The notes: generated by a model from the letters alone, not told the origin. A stretch of DNA of 32,845 nt from Bryobacterales bacterium (GCA_028819575.1 JAPPLB010000137.1:1-32845); one strand, 5' to 3'; shown: positions 7,413 through 16,256, numbered from the stretch's first letter. Numbers and translations: made by a program.

Positions 7413-7436
7413 ATGTACATGAATATGTACATTATA
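7413..7436 (-). promoter_or_regulatory. Toxin-antitoxin promoter (-10 TATAAT) with overlapping operator
   Basis: Two copies of the self-complementary octamer ATGTACAT (7413-7420 and 7425-7432) are separated by four bases. On the minus strand a perfect TATAAT occupies 7436-7431 and overlaps the upstream octamer by two bases. Phd/YefM repressors bind such paired palindromes, so binding here would block RNA polymerase. No convincing -35 was found. Confidence 0.65.
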
Positions 7437-7623
7437 CCCAAGACCCTTGTGGCAGTCGCACCCGGAGCCGTCCCGGTTCCGCCGTGCGTGCGGCGCAGAA
7501 CAGCGGGCTGTTTCCGAGTCCTGCGGTCTCTACTAAGGTGTTGAAGCGTTGCGCTGAACCAACTTCCTGCCGTAGACGAAGCCGCCGGAAGTTCGATTGC
7601 CGGCCTGAGGCGTGAGGCGGTCT

Positions 7624-8880
7624 TCAGACCTCGATCCGTTCGATTCTTCGAATCAGCGCGAATAGCGCCGCGAGTCCCAAAGTAGGCATCAGTCCGGCGG
7701 CCAGGAATACCGGCAAGTAGGAAAAGCGGTCTACCACGTACCCGGTGGCGAGCATGAGGATCATGTTCATGATTCCTTCGCCGAGGCCGGTCAGTCCCGC
7801 CAGGCGGGCCAGTACTCGAGCAGCGAACAGGTCGCCGAGAGTTGCGATATGCGTCGGGACGCTGATGGCGATGCCGAAGGTCGCGAGGCAGATCAGGGCC
7901 ATGGCCGTGACGGCGCTGGGCGCGATGGGAACCGCCATGCTGCACGCGCAGAGGGCGGCGCTTGTCAGGAAGGCCGCCTTGCGGGCACGGTCGGTCGGCC
8001 AGCCTTTGGCGATCAAGTGGCCGGAGAACCAGCCGCCGGCCAGGTTGCCGAGGCCTGCGAAGAGAAAGGGAATTCCGGCGGTCCAGCCGATCTCCTCCAT
8101 GCTGAAGCCCCGCTCACGGCGCAGGTATTCGGGCAGCCAATACCAGTAGAAGTGGACGACGGGGCCGCCCAGCGCCCGAATCAGGATCGCGCCCCAGACG
8201 TGCCGGATTCGCAGCAGGGGCAGCAACGAGGTCCGCTGTTGCGCCTCGGCTGGGGCTGGCTGGCTGGTACGGTCGCGGTAGAAGGCGAGCCAGGGGATTA
8301 TCCACAACAGGCCCAGGGCGCTCGGGATGATGAATGTCATCCGCCAGCCGAAGTGCGATCCGAGCGGGACGATCAACAGGGGAGCGAGAAAAGCCCCGGC
8401 CACCGTACCGCTGTTGAAAATGCCGCCCGCCAGGGCTCGCTCTTTGATCGGGAACCACTGTGAGATGACTTTGATGCCTCCCGAGTAATTTCCGCACTCA
8501 CCCGCTCCCAGGAAGAAGCGAAAGATCCTCAGGTGCCACATGTTTCGCGCAATGGCGTGGAGGCCGTTGGCCACCGACCAGACGAACATGATGAGCGGAA
8601 GGCCGAATCGGGCCCCCTTGCGGTCGATCATCCAGCCTGCCGGGTATTGAAACAGTGTCAGCCCAAGCAGGAAGGCGAAGAGGATCTGGGAGTAGTCCGC
8701 GTTCGTCAGGCCCAACTCGTCGCGAATCACGGGCGCCATTACGGAAAGAACCTGCCGGTCGATCAGGTTGATCATGATCGAGAGGAAAAGCAGGAAGAGG
8801 ATGCTCCAGCGCTTGGGCGAGAGCTGGTCGTCGACGGTTGAGGGTCCCCCCGGCTCGTTCGTCGGGGACGGTGCGGTCAT
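7624..8880 (-). CDS. MFS transporter, ExuT-like (anion:cation symporter group)
   Basis: A 418-residue major facilitator with twelve predicted membrane helices. Sequence signs of the hexuronate/galactonate/phthalate-type ACS group are YINLIDR-like MINLIDRQVLSVMAP in helix 1, YPAGWMIDRKGARFGLP (the MFS loop 2-3 motif), RFFLGAGECGNYSGGIKVISQWFP (helix 4) and ERALAGGIFNSG. These carriers import sugar acids or other organic acids with protons. It is divergent from the NagB-like cluster, with repeat family 2 in the shared 206-bp gap, so it is the likely importer for that cluster. Confidence 0.85.
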   Translation of the reverse strand: MTAPSPTNEPGGPSTVDDQLSPKRWSILFLLFLSIMINLIDRQVLSVMAPVIRDELGLTNADYSQILFAFLLGLTLFQYPAGWMIDRKGARFGLPLIMFVWSVANGLHAIARNMWHLRIFRFFLGAGECGNYSGGIKVISQWFPIKERALAGGIFNSGTVAGAFLAPLLIVPLGSHFGWRMTFIIPSALGLLWIIPWLAFYRDRTSQPAPAEAQQRTSLLPLLRIRHVWGAILIRALGGPVVHFYWYWLPEYLRRERGFSMEEIGWTAGIPFLFAGLGNLAGGWFSGHLIAKGWPTDRARKAAFLTSAALCACSMAVPIAPSAVTAMALICLATFGIAISVPTHIATLGDLFAARVLARLAGLTGLGEGIMNMILMLATGYVVDRFSYLPVFLAAGLMPTLGLAALFALIRRIERIEV

Positions 8881-8943
8881 GAGGAGATAGCTGACAGCTT
8901 AGCCGAAACCGGCGGCGGCGCGTCTGCTTCGGATTCGCCTCCC

Positions 8944-9026
8944 CTGACCTGAAACATCCTCCTGATCAAGCGGCGTTGACAACGGTTCGGATGTTTCTCG
9001 CTTGAACGATCCTCACACGAGCGGCG
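8944..9026 (+). repeat. Repeat family 2, copy 1 (interleaved inverted repeats)
   Basis: It shares the first 29 bases with the copy at 23153, then differs, then matches again. Two pairings are conserved: GAAACATCC (8951-8959) with GGATGTTTC (8989-8997), and TCAAGCG (8966-8972) with CGCTTGA (8999-9005). The arms are interleaved, as in an H-type pseudoknot, and the loop between them is not conserved. It ends with a shared ACACGAGCGG tail. It lies between the divergent MFS and NagB-like genes. Confidence 0.75.
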
Positions 9027-9086
9027 AAAACCAAAAGCTAAAAACTGATGAGAAAGGCGGTTCGGCTACGATAGACGTTCCGAGCC

Positions 9087-9941
9087 ATGAGTGGGCAGCA
9101 GGAGTTGATGCGGGTTTCGGTGGAAGAGTTGCGCGCCCGGGCGCGGACGCCTTTCCGGCTATTGCCGGACACGAAGACTCTGCTCCACCACTTCGCGCGC
9201 TCGATCGCGGACGGGATTCAATCCCGGAACGAGCGCGGCGAGCCGAGCCGATTGATTCTTCCGGTGGGGCCGACGAAGCACTACCCGCTGCTCGCTGAGA
9301 TCACGAATCGCGAGCGGATTAGTTGGCGCGGCGTCCATGTATTCCAGATGGACGAGTTTCTGGACTGGCAGGGTCGGCTCGTCCCGGAGAGCCATCCGCT
9401 GAGCTTTGTGGGTTTCATGCGCCGCGAGTTGTTCGGCCGGATCGATCCCGCTATGCGGATGCCGGAGCGGCAATACTGTTTTCCGCATCCGTTCCGGCCG
9501 GATGAGATTTCCGAACGCATCGCAAAAGTCGGCGGGATCGACTGCTGTTACGGCGGGATCGGCTACCACGGCCACGTGGCCTTCAACGAGCCTCCGGTCT
9601 CCCGCTGGGGCTGCATCAGCGTGGATGCGCTCAGGAATTCGCTCACGCGTGTCGTGCCGCTGGCGCCGGATTCGATCATCGTGCAGAGCATTCACTGTTC
9701 CGGTGGAGATTCCTCGGCGATTCCACCGCTGGCGGTGACGCTGGGGATGAAGGATATTCTGAGATCCCGCCGGATTCGGCTCTACTTGGCAGCCGGCGAA
9801 CGCCACCGCGCCGTCTTCCGGACCGCGGTGGCGGGTGACGTGATGACGGACTATCCGGCGACGCTGGTGCAAGGCCACCCTGACGCGGAGATCCTGACGG
9901 ACGAGGCGACCGCCCGGCCGATCGAGTTGGGACTGGCATGA
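9087..9941 (+). CDS. NagB-like glucosamine-6-phosphate isomerase/deaminase homologue with altered active site
   Basis: A 284-residue member of the NagB/6-phosphogluconolactonase fold. LPVGPTKHYPLL matches the phosphate-binding loop, QMDEF carries the general base (D89), and GIGYHGHVAFNEPP matches the GxGxDGHIAFNEP motif. In that motif the conserved Asp (D141 of E. coli NagB) is replaced by H161, while H163 and E168 remain. The A-V-T-L-G-M motif is also present. It probably acts on an amino-sugar phosphate or a related sugar phosphate, but the substitution makes the exact reaction uncertain. An alternative ATG at 9108 has AGGAG just before it and may be the true start. It heads the sugar cluster. 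Confidence 0.75.
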   Translation: MSGQQELMRVSVEELRARARTPFRLLPDTKTLLHHFARSIADGIQSRNERGEPSRLILPVGPTKHYPLLAEITNRERISWRGVHVFQMDEFLDWQGRLVPESHPLSFVGFMRRELFGRIDPAMRMPERQYCFPHPFRPDEISERIAKVGGIDCCYGGIGYHGHVAFNEPPVSRWGCISVDALRNSLTRVVPLAPDSIIVQSIHCSGGDSSAIPPLAVTLGMKDILRSRRIRLYLAAGERHRAVFRTAVAGDVMTDYPATLVQGHPDAEILTDEATARPIELGLA

Positions 9942-9996
9942 TCCGAGCCGGCAGCCCGTGACTTGATATCATGCGAGCGATCTCGGAGGGTTCCTC

Positions 9997-10851
9997 ATGG
10001 ACCGACGGAGTTTGATTGCCGGCATGGCCATCGCGGCGGCTGAGCGGCTGTCGGCGTCGTCGCCCGCGTCAGGCGCGGGTGTGCAGAAGTCGATTCTCAT
10101 CTCGATGCTGCCCGGGGAACTGTCTTATCTCGATCGTTTCAAGCTGGCCGTCGATGTGGGTTTCAACCTGATGGAGGTCCGGTCGCTGCAAGACAACGTC
10201 GAGGCCGCCAGGATCAAGGATGCCGCCGATAAGGCCGGACTGCGGATTCACTCGGTGATGAACGGGATCCATTGGCGTTACCCGCTGTCGAGCCCGATTG
10301 CATCGGAGGTCGAGGCGAGCATGGCCGGGATGCGCCGTTCGTTGCGGCAAGCGAAACTCTACGGCGCGGGGGTGGTGCTCCTCGTGCCCGCCGTAGTGCG
10401 CAGCGACACGACCTACGAGCAGGCCTGGGAGCGTTCCAGCAAGCAGATCCGCATCCTCGTCCCGGAGGCCGAGAAACTGGGTATCACGATCGCGGTCGAA
10501 GAGGTGTGGAACAAGTTTCTTCTCACGGCGCGGGACTTCAACCAGTTCATCGACCAATTCGAAAGCCCCGTGGTGCGAGCCTACTTCGACGTCGGCAACA
10601 TCGTTCACTACGGCGTGCCGCAGCATTGGATTCGCCAACTGGGCAAACGGATCGTGCGGGTTCACCTCAAGGATTACGTACGGCAGACGCGGCAGTTCGT
10701 GAATCTCGGTGAGGGCGATGTCAACTGGCCGGCGGTCCGCGGTGCTCTCTCCGACATCGGTTATACCGGGCCGGCAACGCTGGAGATCAAGGGTGGCGAC
10801 CGTTCGTACCTTCAGGATGTGAGCGCTCGCGTCGACCGCTTGCTTGGTTGA
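9997..10851 (+). CDS. Sugar phosphate isomerase/epimerase, TIM barrel (AP endonuclease 2 superfamily), exported
   Basis: A 284-residue xylose-isomerase-like TIM barrel. Metal-binding residues of this fold are visible in IAVEEVWNKF (Glu), AYFDVGNIVHYG (Asp and His), VRVHLKD (His) and ATLEIKGG (C-terminal Glu). The N-terminus MDRRSLIAGMAIAAAERLSAS resembles a Tat signal with twin arginine, so it may be exported. GGAGG lies 8 bases before the ATG, a strong ribosome site. It is 55 bases after the NagB-like gene, and its stop abuts the PSD1 gene, suggesting one transcript. Such enzymes isomerise or epimerise sugars, including 3-keto-sugars; the substrate here is unknown. Confidence 0.82.
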   Translation: MDRRSLIAGMAIAAAERLSASSPASGAGVQKSILISMLPGELSYLDRFKLAVDVGFNLMEVRSLQDNVEAARIKDAADKAGLRIHSVMNGIHWRYPLSSPIASEVEASMAGMRRSLRQAKLYGAGVVLLVPAVVRSDTTYEQAWERSSKQIRILVPEAEKLGITIAVEEVWNKFLLTARDFNQFIDQFESPVVRAYFDVGNIVHYGVPQHWIRQLGKRIVRVHLKDYVRQTRQFVNLGEGDVNWPAVRGALSDIGYTGPATLEIKGGDRSYLQDVSARVDRLLG

Positions 10852-10855
10852 ACCC

Positions 10856-13800
10856 GTGGGACGGAAGCATCTGATGTTCGTGCTCCTCGCTGTGTTCTCC
10901 CTGCTGTTGACCGGGCTCGCAACGGCTCAGGGACCGCAGGGCGAGGAGTTCTTTGAGAAGAAGATCCGCCCCGTCCTGGCGTCCCGCTGCTACCTGTGCC
11001 ACGGAGCGGATGCGCCTCAGGTTCAGGGTGGGCTGCTGCTCGACTCCCGGCAGGGTGTGCTGACAGGCGGGAACTCCGGACCGGCGGTCAAGCCCGGCGA
11101 TCCGGACCGCAGCTTGCTGCTGCAGGCGCTGCGCTACAGCGGCCGGTTGAAGATGCCGCCGGACGGTCCGCTCGGTCCCGATGTAGTGCGGGACTTCGAA
11201 GCGTGGATTCGGATGGGTGCTCCCGACCCGCGGACCGGTGCCGCTGTCGAAACCGGCCTGCTGCCCGACGGCTCGCGCGAGCATTGGTCGTTCCAGCCCC
11301 CGGAGATGCCGCAGCTTCCGTCCGCCGTCGAGCAGGATTGGGTACACAACCCGATCGATCGTTTCATTCTCGCCAAGCTGCGGGGAAAGGGCATTGAGCC
11401 GTCGCCGGAAGCGGATAGACGGACGTTGATTCGACGGCTCAGCTATGACCTGACGGGGCTGCCCCCGGCTTGGGAAGAGGTGGAGTCGTTTCTTGCCGAT
11501 GAATCGCACGATGCTTACGAAAAGGTGGTCGAGCGTCTGCTCGGATCGCAGAGCTACGGTGAGCGCTGGGCGCGTCATTGGATGGATGTGTCGCGCTACT
11601 CGGACTCGTACGACGGCTCGCGGCGCTTCGCCTTTGCGTACACCTATCGTGACTGGCTGATTCGCGCTTTCAACGAAGACATGCCCTACGACGAGTTCGT
11701 GCGTAAGCAGATTGCCGCGGACCTGCTTCCTGGAGGCGACCGTCGGGATCTCGCGGCTCTTGGTTTCGTGACGCTCGGGCGCAGCGTGCCGAAGGGCGAG
11801 CACGACATGATCGACGACCGGATCGACGCAATTACGCGCGGCTTTCTGGGGCTGACGGTCACTTGCGCTCGTTGCCACGACCACAAGTTCGACCCCATCC
11901 TCACTCGCGAGTATTACGCGCTCTACGGGGTGATCAAGAACTCCCCCGAGCCGACCGAGTACCCGCTCGTCGCCAAAGAGGACCCGCACGATCCGCTCAC
12001 TCGGCAGTACCGCCGGGGGATGGAGCGAAGGCTCAAGGCGATCGATGATTTCATCACGAAGCGCCACGCCGAGTTGGTTGCGGAGTTCCGTGCGGCCGAC
12101 TGGTTGGCGCGCTATCTGCTGGCCGCCGACAAGGCGTCGAAGTTCAGCAACACGCAGATCGAACGGCTGTCTCGTGAGCGCGACTACAACTTGTTCGTGC
12201 TGAGACGCTGGCGGGACTACCTGAACCGTCTTCGCGAGACGAATGATCCGGTCTTCGCGACATGGCGGGCATACGCCAAGCTTGACGCCGAACTGTTCGC
12301 GGAATCGGCCGCCAGGGTTGAGCCCGTCGGGAATGAGCACGTCCGTGCAAGCTTTGAGGCGAGGCCCCCGGCTTCGATGGTCGAAGTGGCCGCGCGCTAC
12401 GGCAAGCTGCTGGCAGAAAGGGATCGGTCCGAGCCTTATACCGACCCCGGGAATGAAGCGCTGCGTCTCGTGTTGCGGGCCGAGGACGCGCCGACGAACG
12501 TCAAGCAAGAGGACTTCGTTGAGATTCGAGGTCCGGGCGGGGACGCCAACATCATCCGGGCTTTGACCCGAGCCGTGCGTGCATGGCAGGCGGAGTGCGC
12601 CTACCGGGGACTCGCGCCGCGAGCGATGGCGATCGAAGACGACGCTCGGCCCGAGCCGGCTTACGTTTTCGTGCGAGGGAATCACAACAATCCGGGCGCC
12701 GCGGCGCCGCGGCGCTTTTTGGCCGTGCTCTCCGAAGACCCGAAACCGTTTGACGCCGGCAGCGGACGGCTGGCGGTGGCCGAGGCGATCTCTGCTCCAT
12801 CGAATCCGCTGACCGCGCGAGTCATCGTCAATCGAGTTTGGGCTTGGCGCTTCGGGAGGGGCCTGGTCGAGACAACGAGCGACTTCGGGACGCGCGGCGC
12901 GCCGCCAACGCATCCCGAATTGCTCGACGATCTGGCTCGCCGCTTCATGAACGAGGGCTGGTCGCTTAAGCAACTGCACCGCTGGATGGTGCTGTCAAGC
13001 ACCTACCGGCAATCGAGCGGCGACCGCCCGGCCGCGCGTGCGAAGGACCCCGAAAACAGGTTGCTCTGGCGAATGCATCGGCGGCGATTGGACTTCGAAG
13101 CGTTGCGCGATTCGCTGCTGGCGGTGACGGGGCGCCTTGATCCGGAAGTAGGCGGATTGCCCTTCTCGCTCGAGGCGCAGCCGGCCGTTCCACGGCGGAC
13201 CATCTACGCCTATCTCGAGCGCGGGCAGTTGCCGGGCGAGATGTACACCTTCGATTTCGCGAAGCCCGAGGCGCACCAGCCGGAGCGCGTCCGGACGATC
13301 GTGCCGCAACAGGCGCTTTACCTGATGAACAGCCCCTTCGTGGCTGAGCAGGCCGTGCACTTGGCCGGACGGCCCGAGATTGACTCGCAGCCGACCGCGG
13401 AAGGGCGAGTCCGGTCACTGTATCGAATCGTCTATCAGCGCGAGCCCGGCGATTCGGAACTGAGATTGGGGCTTGAGCTGGCGCGCGCTTCTGTCTCGGA
13501 CTCGGCTAAGCGTGCTGCCCCCGGACCGTGGAGTTACGGTTCCGGGTCTTTTGATGCCGCGAGCGAGCGGGTGAAGGGATTCGAGCCGTTCCGGTATTTC
13601 GAAGGGGGCCGTTGGCAACCCGCTTCGCTTCGGCCGCAGCCGCTATTCGCGGGACTGTCGTTGTCGGCCCGGGGAGGATCTCCGGGCGGCCGTTCCGGGC
13701 TCTTGGCGGTGCGCCGCTGGGAGGCGCCGCGATCGGGGACCGCGAGCGTCGCCGGCGCTTTCAAGCATTCCATGAACGAGGAAAGAGAATGGAGTGACGG

Positions 13801-14104
13801 AGTACGGGTCTGGATTGTGCATAGCCGCCTTGGAGTTCTCGCCGAGGGCTTGGCTCGCAACGAGGAGTTCGAGCTCCGTGCGGAGAATATCGAAACCGGA
13901 AAAGGCGACATGATCGACTTTGTCGTCGGCCCCGGGGACGACATTGAAAGCGACGAATTTGCCTGGGAGCCCGAGATTCGAATCGGTTCCGATACCTGGA
14001 ACGCGGCGGCGGACTTCCGAGGCCCCGAGCCGAAGGAACTGGGCCGCTGGGCTCGTCTCGCTCAAGTGCTGCTGGCGGCGCACGAGTTCGCTTTTGTAGA
14101 TTAG
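10856..14104 (+). CDS. PSD1 and planctomycete-type cytochrome c domain protein (DUF1549/DUF1553)
   Basis: A 1082-residue exported protein. After a signal peptide (MGRKHLMFVLLAVFSLLLTG) comes a planctomycete-type cytochrome c domain with haem motif CYLCH (C45, C48, H49). DUF1549 follows (PIDRFILAKL to the second haem-like motif CARCHDHKFDP near residue 336), then DUF1553 (ARVIVNRVWAWRFGRGLVET, HPELLDDLARRF). A C-terminal beta-rich extension of about 200 residues may bind carbohydrate. It presumably carries electrons in an extracytoplasmic oxidation with its DUF1501 partner. I chose the GTG at 10856 because it gives a charged signal-peptide start; a TTG at 10844 overlapping the previous stop and an ATG at 10874 are alternatives. 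Confidence 0.9.
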   Translation: MGRKHLMFVLLAVFSLLLTGLATAQGPQGEEFFEKKIRPVLASRCYLCHGADAPQVQGGLLLDSRQGVLTGGNSGPAVKPGDPDRSLLLQALRYSGRLKMPPDGPLGPDVVRDFEAWIRMGAPDPRTGAAVETGLLPDGSREHWSFQPPEMPQLPSAVEQDWVHNPIDRFILAKLRGKGIEPSPEADRRTLIRRLSYDLTGLPPAWEEVESFLADESHDAYEKVVERLLGSQSYGERWARHWMDVSRYSDSYDGSRRFAFAYTYRDWLIRAFNEDMPYDEFVRKQIAADLLPGGDRRDLAALGFVTLGRSVPKGEHDMIDDRIDAITRGFLGLTVTCARCHDHKFDPILTREYYALYGVIKNSPEPTEYPLVAKEDPHDPLTRQYRRGMERRLKAIDDFITKRHAELVAEFRAADWLARYLLAADKASKFSNTQIERLSRERDYNLFVLRRWRDYLNRLRETNDPVFATWRAYAKLDAELFAESAARVEPVGNEHVRASFEARPPASMVEVAARYGKLLAERDRSEPYTDPGNEALRLVLRAEDAPTNVKQEDFVEIRGPGGDANIIRALTRAVRAWQAECAYRGLAPRAMAIEDDARPEPAYVFVRGNHNNPGAAAPRRFLAVLSEDPKPFDAGSGRLAVAEAISAPSNPLTARVIVNRVWAWRFGRGLVETTSDFGTRGAPPTHPELLDDLARRFMNEGWSLKQLHRWMVLSSTYRQSSGDRPAARAKDPENRLLWRMHRRRLDFEALRDSLLAVTGRLDPEVGGLPFSLEAQPAVPRRTIYAYLERGQLPGEMYTFDFAKPEAHQPERVRTIVPQQALYLMNSPFVAEQAVHLAGRPEIDSQPTAEGRVRSLYRIVYQREPGDSELRLGLELARASVSDSAKRAAPGPWSYGSGSFDAASERVKGFEPFRYFEGGRWQPASLRPQPLFAGLSLSARGGSPGGRSGLLAVRRWEAPRSGTASVAGAFKHSMNEEREWSDGVRVWIVHSRLGVLAEGLARNEEFELRAENIETGKGDMIDFVVGPGDDIESDEFAWEPEIRIGSDTWNAAADFRGPEPKELGRWARLAQVLLAAHEFAFVD

Positions 14105-14112
14105 AAGCCGAA

Positions 14113-15507
14113 ATGTTCGATTCGAGCCGCCGACGGTTCCTCAAGCATTGCGGGATGGGCCTTCCCGCGCTGGCCGCGGGCTCGCTGCTGAGCGAGCAGG
14201 CGCAGGCGGGGCCGCTCGAGCCGAAACGGCCGCATTTCCCCCCCAGGGCGAAGCGGGTGATCCATTTGTTCATGAACGGCGGGCCGTCGCAGGTCGATAC
14301 GTTCGACCCCAAGCCGGCGCTCGCCAGGTATGCCGGCAGGGAACTGCCCTTCAAGTTCAAGACCGAGCGCCGGACAGGCGCCGCGTTTCCTTCGCCTTTC
14401 ACGTTCAAGCGGCACGGCGAGAGCGGACTTCCGGTCAGTGAGATCTATCCCGCGTTGAGCCGGCATGTCGACAAGATGTGCGTCATCCGGTCAATGCACA
14501 GCCCGCTGCCGAACCACGAGCCGTCTCTGATGTTGATGAACTGCGGCGACATCAGGCAAGTGCGGCCTAGTTTCGGCTCGTGGGTCACCTACGGCCTCGG
14601 CTCGGAGAACCGGAACTTGCCGGGCTTCGTCGTGTTGTGTCCGGGCGGATTTCCGGTGCAAGGTGCGCACAACTGGCGTTCCGCGTTCCTTCCCGGAGCC
14701 TTCCAGGGTACGCACATCGACACTAAAAAGACGGATATCGACGAGTTGATCGCTCATATCCGCAATCCTTCCATCCCTCTCGAAGAGCAGCGCCGGCAGC
14801 TCGATCTGCTGGCGAAGCTGAACCGGCGCTATATGGAGGATCGCGTCGCCGATGCACGCCTCGAATCACGCCTGGAGAGTTTCGAGCTTGCCTATCGTAT
14901 GCAGATGGAGGCTGCGGACGTTTTCGATGTGAGCAAAGAGCCTCGGCACATCCTGGAGGCTTACGGGGACACGCTGCATGGACGGCAGATTCTCATGGGC
15001 CGCCGTCTGCTGGAGCGCGGTGTGCGCTTTGTTCAGATTTGGCATGGCGCGGGCCAACCGTGGGATTCCCACAACGACATCGAGAAGAATCACCGTAAGC
15101 TTGCGCATGAGAACGATAAGCCCATTGCTGCCCTTCTCACCGATCTGCAGCAACGCGGCATGCTCGAAGAGACTCTTGTGCTCTGGGGAGGCGAGTTCGG
15201 ACGCACCCCGACCGTGGAGTTGGCGGAGAAGGGAGCCAACAGCGGGATGGTGAATGGTCGAGATCACAATCCTCATGGATTCACGGTTTGGGTCGCTGGA
15301 GGCGGCGTCAAGGGCGGCATGGCCTACGGCGCGACAGACGAGTTTGGTTTCGCCGCCGAGCAGAACAAGGTCCATGTGCACGACTTGCACGCGACCCTGC
15401 TCCATCTGCTAGGCTTCGATCACGAGAAGTTCACGTATCGCTATGCCGGTCGTGACTTCCGGCTTACCGACGTGCACGGCCGCGTCGTGCGCGGCATTCT
15501 TGCTTAG
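14113..15507 (+). CDS. DUF1501 domain protein, Tat-exported
   Basis: A 464-residue protein with a clear Tat signal (SRRRFLKHCGMGLPALAAGS), exported in folded form. The body is DUF1501, an alkaline-phosphatase/sulfatase-like fold: LFMNGGPSQVDTFDPKP near residue 52 and LWGGEFGRTPTVE and NGRDHNPHGFTVWVAGGGVKGG in the C-terminal half. DUF1501 genes almost always accompany PSD1 genes, as here, where the start is 8 bases after the PSD1 stop. The biochemical role is not established; a secreted hydrolase or partner in polysaccharide or sugar oxidation is a reasonable inference. Confidence 0.9.
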   Translation: MFDSSRRRFLKHCGMGLPALAAGSLLSEQAQAGPLEPKRPHFPPRAKRVIHLFMNGGPSQVDTFDPKPALARYAGRELPFKFKTERRTGAAFPSPFTFKRHGESGLPVSEIYPALSRHVDKMCVIRSMHSPLPNHEPSLMLMNCGDIRQVRPSFGSWVTYGLGSENRNLPGFVVLCPGGFPVQGAHNWRSAFLPGAFQGTHIDTKKTDIDELIAHIRNPSIPLEEQRRQLDLLAKLNRRYMEDRVADARLESRLESFELAYRMQMEAADVFDVSKEPRHILEAYGDTLHGRQILMGRRLLERGVRFVQIWHGAGQPWDSHNDIEKNHRKLAHENDKPIAALLTDLQQRGMLEETLVLWGGEFGRTPTVELAEKGANSGMVNGRDHNPHGFTVWVAGGGVKGGMAYGATDEFGFAAEQNKVHVHDLHATLLHLLGFDHEKFTYRYAGRDFRLTDVHGRVVRGILA

Positions 15508-15543
15508 TGAGACCGCAAGGGTTCACGGAAGGAGGCAGTCTGT

Positions 15544-15939
15544 ATGAAGGCGATAACGGAGAGAGGAATTCAAGCCTTCACGCTAAATGCGTTGCGCATC
15601 GTCACGGGGTTCCTGATTGCGCCTCATGGGGCTCAGAAGCTATTCGGGGTCCTCGGGAAAGATCCTGTTGACTCGATCTTCTCGCTATCGGGTGTGGCGG
15701 GGGTGCTCGAGTTCTTCGGAGGCGTGGCGCTAATCTTCGGCATCTTTACGCGCCAGGTCGCTTTCGTTCTGTCGGGATTGATGGCGGCCGCCTATTGGAT
15801 GGCGCACGGCACGGAGGCATTCTGGCCGATCGTGAACCAGGGGGAACTGGCCGCACTCTACTGTTTCGTGTTCCTGTTCCTGTCCGCCCAGGGCGGGGGC
15901 GGGTTTTCCCTCGAGGGTTGGATTCAGCACCGGCGATAG
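15544..15939 (+). CDS. DoxX-family membrane protein
   Basis: A 131-residue protein with four membrane helices and the DoxX pattern: LRIVTGFLIAPHGAQKLFG in helix 1, GVLEFFGGVALIFGIFTR in helix 2, and later AAYWMAHGTEAFWPIVNQGELAALYCFVFLFL. DoxX proteins are small quinone-linked or redox-associated membrane proteins. GGAGG precedes the ATG by 7-8 bases. It follows DUF1501 by 36 bases and may provide a membrane electron route for the PSD1 cytochrome; that link is an inference. Confidence 0.85.
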   Translation: MKAITERGIQAFTLNALRIVTGFLIAPHGAQKLFGVLGKDPVDSIFSLSGVAGVLEFFGGVALIFGIFTRQVAFVLSGLMAAAYWMAHGTEAFWPIVNQGELAALYCFVFLFLSAQGGGGFSLEGWIQHRR

Positions 15940-16036
15940 GCCGGACCGATCGCGGGCGGTCAAAGAGCCTGCCTCCCCACGCCATCCATCGACTCGACGT
16001 TGAAGATCAGCGTCGCGTTGACCGATGCTGTTGACG

Positions 16037-16256
16037 AGCCTGCCTTTTCACCACGCGGCAAGGCGAAGTGCGTGAGAGGGCCGTCAGGACGAGGCGCGAG
16101 CCGCTTGACGCACGCAGGTGTAGCGGCCGTATCGCCTCCTTCGGCCCTCGGGTTGCGAGACACGCAACACGGCCTTTAGGTTTTTCACGAGTCACGAAAC
16201 ACGAATCACGGCCTTTTTTCGCGTGCTTCGGCCGTCGGGTGGTGAGAAATGCAGGT
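16037..16256 (+). repeat. Repeat family 1, copy D (full, with four 7-bp units)
   Basis: A copy of about 220 bp starting AGCCTGCCTTTTCACCAC and ending GTGGTGAGAAATGCAGG. The outer bases are less well paired than in copies A, B and C. The interior has the same module as copies C and G, with four 7-bp units (CACGAGT, CACGAAA, CACGAAT, CACGGCC) at 16186-16213. The right end abuts a SUKH-like gene fragment, so insertion or recombination here probably removed that gene's N-terminal part. A weak match to the left core (AGCCTGCCTCCCCACGC) at 15967 may be a still older remnant. Confidence 0.8.

Noticed and set aside
10787-12979. A 730-residue open frame antisense to the PSD1 gene
   Set aside because: It has no recognisable motif, lies opposite a clearly conserved gene, and is the usual antisense shadow of GC-rich coding sequence. 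The same applies to the long minus-strand frames at 19946-21952, 25622-26797 and 27134-28594.
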